Made by a program: the position numbers and the translations under genes
Shown here: in pieces, positions 59,235 to 64,000 of the stretch
Layout of the letters: each line of letters starts with the position of its first letter
Position numbering within the stretch: the stretch's first letter is position 1
NCBI GenBank assembly: GCA_035626595.1
Contig: DASPNJ010000032.1
Coordinates: 39,096 to 103,095 of the forward strand
Length of the DNA: 64,000 nt
Source: JAQGMV01 sp035626595
Lineage (GTDB): Bacteria; Pseudomonadota; Gammaproteobacteria; Burkholderiales; SG8-41
Reading direction: 5' to 3'
The notes under the pieces: generated by a model
Told to the model about the DNA's origin: nothing
The model's database searches: none
The model's input: the letters and a program-made list of their open reading frames with translations, nothing else

Positions 59235-60370
59235 TGCAGTACGTCGAACCCGACAGCGGAAAGACTTATCCGATCGACACCCCGCGCTGGTGCGGCGACG
59301 GCGGCGCGTATCTCAATCTGACACCCGGCGCGGGGCTTCGGCGGCGCGACATCGATCACGAGCGCCGCGACGTCTGGCGCTATGCGGCGGCGATCGAGAT
59401 CGATCGCTCGCACGCGGTGAGCCTCGGCGAAGGCTGGACACCGATCGTCGCCGGCGACTGGAACCGCGCGCAGACGCTTTTCAAGCTCGAGTTCATGATG
59501 CCGACCGGTTCGTTCAAGGACCGCGGCATGACGGTGATGGTGAGCTACTTGAAGAGCCGCGGGCTCACGCACGTGCTGGAGGATTCGTCGGGGAACGCGG
59601 GCGCCTCGCTCTCGGCGTATGCGGCCGCGGCGGGATTGCACTGTCGCATCCTGGTTCCCGAGACCGCGTCCTATCCGAAGATCGCGCAGATCGCGGCGTG
59701 CGGGGCCGACGTGCTCACGATCCGCGGCTCGCGTCAGGACGTGGCCGACGCGGCCGTGCGCATGGCGAGCGAGATCTTCTACGCGAGCCACAACTGGGTG
59801 CCGTTCTTCGTCGAAGGCACGAAGACGCTCGCGTACGAGCTGTGGGAGCAGCTCGGATTTCGTGCGCCCGACAACGTCGTAACGCCGCTCGGCTATGGCA
59901 GCAACGTGCTCGGGTGTCTGCGCGGCTTCGACGAGCTCAGGCGCTCGGGCGGGATCGATCGCATGCCGCGCATCTTCGGCGTGCAGGCCGAGAATTGCGC
60001 ACCGTACTACACGGCGTGGAAAGCGCGCAGCGAAAGCCTCGTGCCCACGCAGATCGAGCCGACGATCGCCGAAGGTATCGCGTCGTCCAAGCCGACGCGC
60101 GTGAAGGAAGTGCTGAACGGCGTGCGTGACAGCGGCGGCTCGATCGTCGCGGTGAGCGAAGCGCAGATCGTCGATGCGCTGCGGGATCTCGCGCGCAAAG
60201 GGCTTTACGTGGAACCGACTGCCGCTGCTGGCGCCGCGGGGCTCACGCAGCTTCTGGCGTCGGGAGAGATCGAGCCGGGCGAAACGACGGTGCTGGTGCT
60301 GACCGGGTCCGGATTGAAAGCTTCGGAGCGCATCGGGGAGTTGCTTCAGCTGCATGCGCGCATGGAGTAG
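59234..60370 (+). CDS. Threonine synthase-like fold type II PLP enzyme
   Basis: The lysine motif is FMMPTGSFKDRGMTVMVSYL and the substrate-phosphate loop is EDSSGNAGASLSAYAAAAGL. The protein then has LGYGSNVLGCLRGFDELRR, where the Gly-rich loop holds the PLP phosphate, and SSKPTRVKEVLNG. Full-length threonine synthase of this class needs a longer N-terminal region, so 378 residues suggest a short relative such as cysteate synthase, diaminopropionate ammonia-lyase or a dehydratase. The stop is nine bases before a repeat. It ends the hyuAB operon. Reaction unresolved: beta-elimination or replacement on an amino acid is most likely. Confidence 0.85.
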   Translation: MQYVEPDSGKTYPIDTPRWCGDGGAYLNLTPGAGLRRRDIDHERRDVWRYAAAIEIDRSHAVSLGEGWTPIVAGDWNRAQTLFKLEFMMPTGSFKDRGMTVMVSYLKSRGLTHVLEDSSGNAGASLSAYAAAAGLHCRILVPETASYPKIAQIAACGADVLTIRGSRQDVADAAVRMASEIFYASHNWVPFFVEGTKTLAYELWEQLGFRAPDNVVTPLGYGSNVLGCLRGFDELRRSGGIDRMPRIFGVQAENCAPYYTAWKARSESLVPTQIEPTIAEGIASSKPTRVKEVLNGVRDSGGSIVAVSEAQIVDALRDLARKGLYVEPTAAAGAAGLTQLLASGEIEPGETTVLVLTGSGLKASERIGELLQLHARME

Positions 60371-60378
60371 GACGAAGC

Positions 60379-60464
60379 CGTAGGGTGCGGCAATGGCGCA
60401 CCGCGATCGGCCGGTGCGCGACCGGTGCGCCGTCCAGATGCGGCGCGCATGCAGCGCACCTACG
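60379..60464. repeat. Full-length element of the CGTAGGGTGCG family, copy 5
   Basis: Begins CGTAGGGTGCGGCAATGGCG and ends GCGCACCTACG, so its two ends are inverted. About 86 bases long. The right end carries the stop codon (CTA, read on the minus strand) of the CapA-like gene. Confidence 0.75.
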
Positions 60465-61500
60465 ACAACAGGACCTTGACCTCTTCGCCGGCGATCTCGA
60501 GCTTCGTGCCGAACGCTTCACTGCGGCTCGCGATCTCTTTCAACGCCGCGCTTTCTTTCGCCGGATCGCAGAAGTAGGTCTCGTTGTCTTCGTTGTGCCG
60601 GACGAGCCTGAACGCGGCTTCCGCGGTCTTCCCGGAATCGATCACCACGCGCGCGAGCATCCCCACCCAGTCGCCATGCTTGCGGCCGCCGTGTCCGGTG
60701 TGGAACGAAAAGCTCCCGAGGCCGTAGAACACCGGTTTGCCTTTGTAGATCTCGACCGGCAGCGAGTAATGCGGGCCGTGGCCGATCACGACGTCCGCGC
60801 CGGCCTCGATCGCCGCGTGCGCGATCTCGGGCATGTACTCCAGCACGTCCTGGTGCAGTCCCCAGTGATTCGATGCGACGACGAGGTCGGCACGCTCGCG
60901 CGCCCGCGCGATGTCTTCGCAGTAGCGCTTGAGGTACTTCGGCTCGGCCCACGTGACCACTTCCGGCGGCACGCCCGGGCGGTTCATCGGCGGGATTTCG
61001 GGCCGGTACTTGTGCGCAGGCACCCGGTACGCGGTTTCGCCCCGCAGCGCGGCCACGCCCGCGCTGTGCTCTCCAGCCTCGTGGTTGGTGGGCCAGTACA
61101 CCGAGGTCCGCTGGAGAAAAGCGACTCTGACCCCGTTTTTCACGACGATTGCCGGCTCGTGCGCCGCGGCGCTGTTTGCGCCGCTGCCCGTATGCGGCAC
61201 GGCGAGCGCGTCCAGCGTTTTCAGCGACGACTGAATCGCGTCGGCGCCGTAGTTCACGTTGTTGGCGGTGCCGACGGCGTCGAAGCCGGCGACTTTCATC
61301 GCCCGCGCCACGGCCGGGCCTGCGTAGAAGCCCTCGTCGCCCAGCGAGCGTTTGCCCGGCGGCTCGTAGAAACAGCATTCGAGATTGGCGAAGCGGATGT
61401 CCGCGCGCGCGAGCACGTCCGCCACGCGCACGAACGGCGCATCGGCATCGGTGACGTTCATGAGGTTCACGTCGCCCGCGAACACGAGGGTGGTGCGCAT
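60460..61500 (-). CDS. CapA/PgsA-like metallophosphatase-fold protein
   Basis: The protein begins MRTTLVFAGDVNLMNVTDAD (GDV motif) and contains FANLECCFYEPP, GTANNVNYGADAIQ, LVVASNHWGLHQDVLEYMPE and DVVIGHGPHYSLPVEIYKGK. The NHWG and GHGPH motifs are the CapA/PgsA hallmarks; the family is linked to poly-gamma-glutamate synthesis but also occurs as orphan enzymes. No signal peptide or membrane anchor is visible at the N-terminus, unlike PgsA, so it is probably a cytosolic relative. Length 346. Convergent with the hyu operon; the stop codon lies in a repeat. Confidence 0.82.
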   Translation of the reverse strand: MRTTLVFAGDVNLMNVTDADAPFVRVADVLARADIRFANLECCFYEPPGKRSLGDEGFYAGPAVARAMKVAGFDAVGTANNVNYGADAIQSSLKTLDALAVPHTGSGANSAAAHEPAIVVKNGVRVAFLQRTSVYWPTNHEAGEHSAGVAALRGETAYRVPAHKYRPEIPPMNRPGVPPEVVTWAEPKYLKRYCEDIARARERADLVVASNHWGLHQDVLEYMPEIAHAAIEAGADVVIGHGPHYSLPVEIYKGKPVFYGLGSFSFHTGHGGRKHGDWVGMLARVVIDSGKTAEAAFRLVRHNEDNETYFCDPAKESAALKEIASRSEAFGTKLEIAGEEVKVLLS

Positions 61501-61650
61501 GCTGCTCTCCTGAGGGGGGTGGCGCGGTTATTAGACCCGCGCGCGCCGCCAGCCGCGAGGGCTTGACAGGCCCACCGCCCCGCTACAAGCTTGCCCGGCG
61601 GTTCCAAATAGCGGAATGTGAAACGCTTTCCGCCTGTTCGAGGAGGAGAG

Positions 61651-62091
61651 ATGTTCAAAAACATCCTGGTACCGACCGACGGCTCGGAGCAGTCTCAGCG
61701 CGCCGTCAAAACGGGCGTCGAGCTCGCGAAGCTGCACGGCGCGCGCGTGACGGGCATCCACGTGATTCCCGATTACCACCTGCTGATCGCGTACGAAGGC
61801 GCCTTCGACCCCGTGACGGAGGAGCGGATCGAGGAAGAGGCGAAGGCGCGGGCGGATACGTATCTCGGGCAGATCCGGGAGGCGGCGAGCGCGGCCGGCG
61901 TGCCGTGCTCCACCGTTTGCGAGACGAGCGATCACCCGTACGACGCCATATTGCGCACCTGCGACACGAACGGCTGCGACCTGATCCTCATGACGTCCCA
62001 CGGCCGCAAAGGGCTCGCGGCGGTGCTCCTCGGCAGCGAGACCCGCAAGGTCCTCACGCATGCCAACGTGCCCGTTCTCGTCGTACGATAA
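61651..62091 (+). CDS. Universal stress protein (UspA family)
   Basis: A strong AGGAGGAG site precedes ATG. The 146-residue protein reads MFKNILVPTDGSEQSQRAVK (ATP-contacting Asp) and ends LILMTSHGRKGLAAVLLGSE, TRKVLTHANVPVLVVR, which has the G-x-x-G...GS phosphate loop of nucleotide-binding UspA. Such proteins form dimers and appear under starvation, oxidative or DNA-damage stress. It stands alone, 150 bases from the divergent CapA-like gene. The candidate sRNA starts 107 bases after its stop, possibly from its own promoter. Confidence 0.93.
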   Translation: MFKNILVPTDGSEQSQRAVKTGVELAKLHGARVTGIHVIPDYHLLIAYEGAFDPVTEERIEEEAKARADTYLGQIREAASAAGVPCSTVCETSDHPYDAILRTCDTNGCDLILMTSHGRKGLAAVLLGSETRKVLTHANVPVLVVR

Positions 62092-62161
62092 GGCGGCGTT
62101 CAGATTAGCTTAATTTAACTGGCCGTTCAGAAAATCTCTTGTGCGAAGCAGCAGAAACGGC

Positions 62162-62191
62162 TTGCCGGCCGTTCGGCAGCCATTGCATAAT
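62162..62191 (+). promoter_or_regulatory. Candidate sigma-70 promoter for the sRNA
   Basis: TTGCCG (62162-62167) and CATAAT (62186-62191) with 18 bases between; the start would be near 62198, exactly where the first hairpin begins. Confidence 0.45.
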
Positions 62192-62197
62192 GGCGTC

Positions 62198-62290
62198 GTG
62201 TCGATGCTCTCCCAGAGCTCGGCACACTCCTCCAAAATCCTCCTCCTTTGGTGGAACTTTCAACGCAGCCTCCGGGCTGCGTTTTTTTTT
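62198..62290 (+). ncRNA. Candidate trans-acting sRNA with CCUCCUCC anti-Shine-Dalgarno loop
   Basis: Three hairpins can be drawn. Hairpin 1 (62198-62225): GTGTCGA-TG-CTCT, loop CCC, AGAG-C-TCGGCAC. Hairpin 2 (62229-62254): CCTCCAAA/TTTGGTGG with one U-U mismatch and a ten-base loop ATCCTCCTCC. Hairpin 3: CGCAGCC-TCCG-GGCTGCG with a nine-T tail, a Rho-independent terminator. CCTCCTCC in a loop is the feature of alphaproteobacterial 'cuckoo' and CcsR-type RNAs that mimic anti-SD sequences. No reading frame of note lies inside. A promoter fits at 62162-62191. The function is inferred: probably binding to ribosome sites of mRNAs or to an RNA-binding protein. Confidence 0.6.
62264..62290 (+). terminator. 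Rho-independent terminator of the sRNA
   Basis: Stem CGCAGCC/GGCTGCG with TCCG loop followed by nine T residues. It is one of the strongest intrinsic terminators in the window. Confidence 0.9.
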
Positions 62291-62523
62291 GTGCTGCTTC
62301 GCCGCAAAATGCGGCCGTCGAGTGCGCGTCGCGCAATCGCATTTCAGGCGACAGAATCGCGTCAGTGACCGCTTACGTCGGAGTACAATTCCGCCGACGA
62401 ATCAAGGGTTCGCGCCGCGCCGAAAATTGACTGCGGTCATGGCTCGCCCGCCGTGCGCTGTGAGATTCTTCAAAGTTCCGCGCGCCGTCCCCGGCGCGAG
62501 GCGGGTGTAACTCCAGGCGGCTC

Positions 62524-63689
<1,166 letters not shown>

Positions 63690-63693
<4 letters not shown>

Positions 63694-64000
63694 GCATCCT
63701 GATCGACAAGAACACGCGCGTCATCACACAGGGCATCACCGGCAAGACCGGCCAGTTCCACACCCGCACCGGCAAGGAATACGCGAACGGCAAGCACTGC
63801 TACGTGGCGGGCGTGACGCCGAAGAAGGGCGGCCAGAGCTACGAAGGCATTCCGATCTTCGAGACCGTGAAGGAAGCCAAGGCCGCGACCGGCGCGAACG
63901 TCTCGGTGATCTACGTGCCGCCGCCGTACGCGGCCGCGGCGATCGAAGAAGCGGTCGAGGCCGAGCTCGACCTCGTCATCTGCATCACCGAAGGCATCCC
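63690..64000 (+). CDS. sucD: Succinyl-CoA synthetase subunit alpha, N-terminal part
   Basis: The window ends inside this gene. The visible 103 residues read MSILIDKNTRVITQGITGKT, then GQFHTRTGKEYANGKHCYVA, IFETVKEAKAATGANVSVIY and VEAELDLVICITEGIP. They form the CoA-binding Rossmann domain of SucD, which also carries the phosphorylated His further on (not visible). The start overlaps the sucC stop by four bases, ensuring equal synthesis of both subunits. Confidence 0.95.

Overview
This is a GC-rich, gene-dense chromosomal segment. The protein families point to a betaproteobacterium, probably in or near the Burkholderiales: five TctC/Bug solute receptors in 64 kb, a pilE-fimT-pilV-pilW-pilX-pilY1 minor pilin operon, an AroG-type DAHP synthase and CaiB/BaiF CoA-transferases. 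No phage, plasmid, insertion sequence or CRISPR signature was seen. The organism cannot be named from this sequence.

Layout. 1-7.7 kb: the end of a SPINDLY-type glycosyltransferase whose stop codon lies inside a tRNA-Met gene, then small hypotheticals, a TauD-like dioxygenase, two divergent Bug receptors and an orphan TPP-enzyme half. 7.8-14.7 kb: type IV pilus minor pilin operon behind a CRP/Vfr-like operator. 14.7-21.5 kb: outer-membrane protein, a zinc-ribbon gene whose start codon touches a LexA box, a lysine-rich basic protein, an MscS channel, prfC and recQ. 21.6-24.8 kb: quinone reductase and a membrane Ser/Thr kinase. 24.9-35.7 kb: an acyl-CoA catabolic cluster whose set of enzymes resembles cyclohexanecarboxylate degradation with BadI-type ring opening. 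35.8-42.2 kb: an arylmalonate-decarboxylase/maleate-isomerase pair, a flavoprotein, a PRISE-like reductase, EthD-like proteins and a Bug receptor. 42.2-43.6 kb: a gene-poor, repeat-bearing island with miniprotein-sized reading frames. 43.7-51.9 kb: an SDR lacking its catalytic Ser and Lys, two more Bug receptors, an S46 peptidase and a two-copy MmgE/PrpD operon. 52-60.4 kb: aroG, then a LysR gene divergent from an operon of hydantoinase/oxoprolinase A and B, a class V aminotransferase and a threonine-synthase-like enzyme. 60.4-64 kb: CapA-like protein, universal stress protein, a candidate sRNA, and sucCD (sucD cut by the window end).

How it fits together. Most of the window looks like accessory catabolism. 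Periplasmic Bug receptors and CoA-activating enzymes feed acids into beta-oxidation-like modules, and succinyl-CoA synthetase stands at the TCA end. Housekeeping genes (prfC, recQ, aroG, sucCD, tRNA-Met) are interspersed. Several short dispersed repeat families sit at gene boundaries, and some supply start codons, stop codons or in-frame peptide insertions.

The most unusual signal is a roughly 93-nt sRNA candidate between the stress protein gene and sucC. It has its own promoter, three predicted hairpins, a CCUCCUCC anti-Shine-Dalgarno loop and a strong Rho-independent terminator. All functional statements come from reading motifs by eye. No database search or folding program was run.
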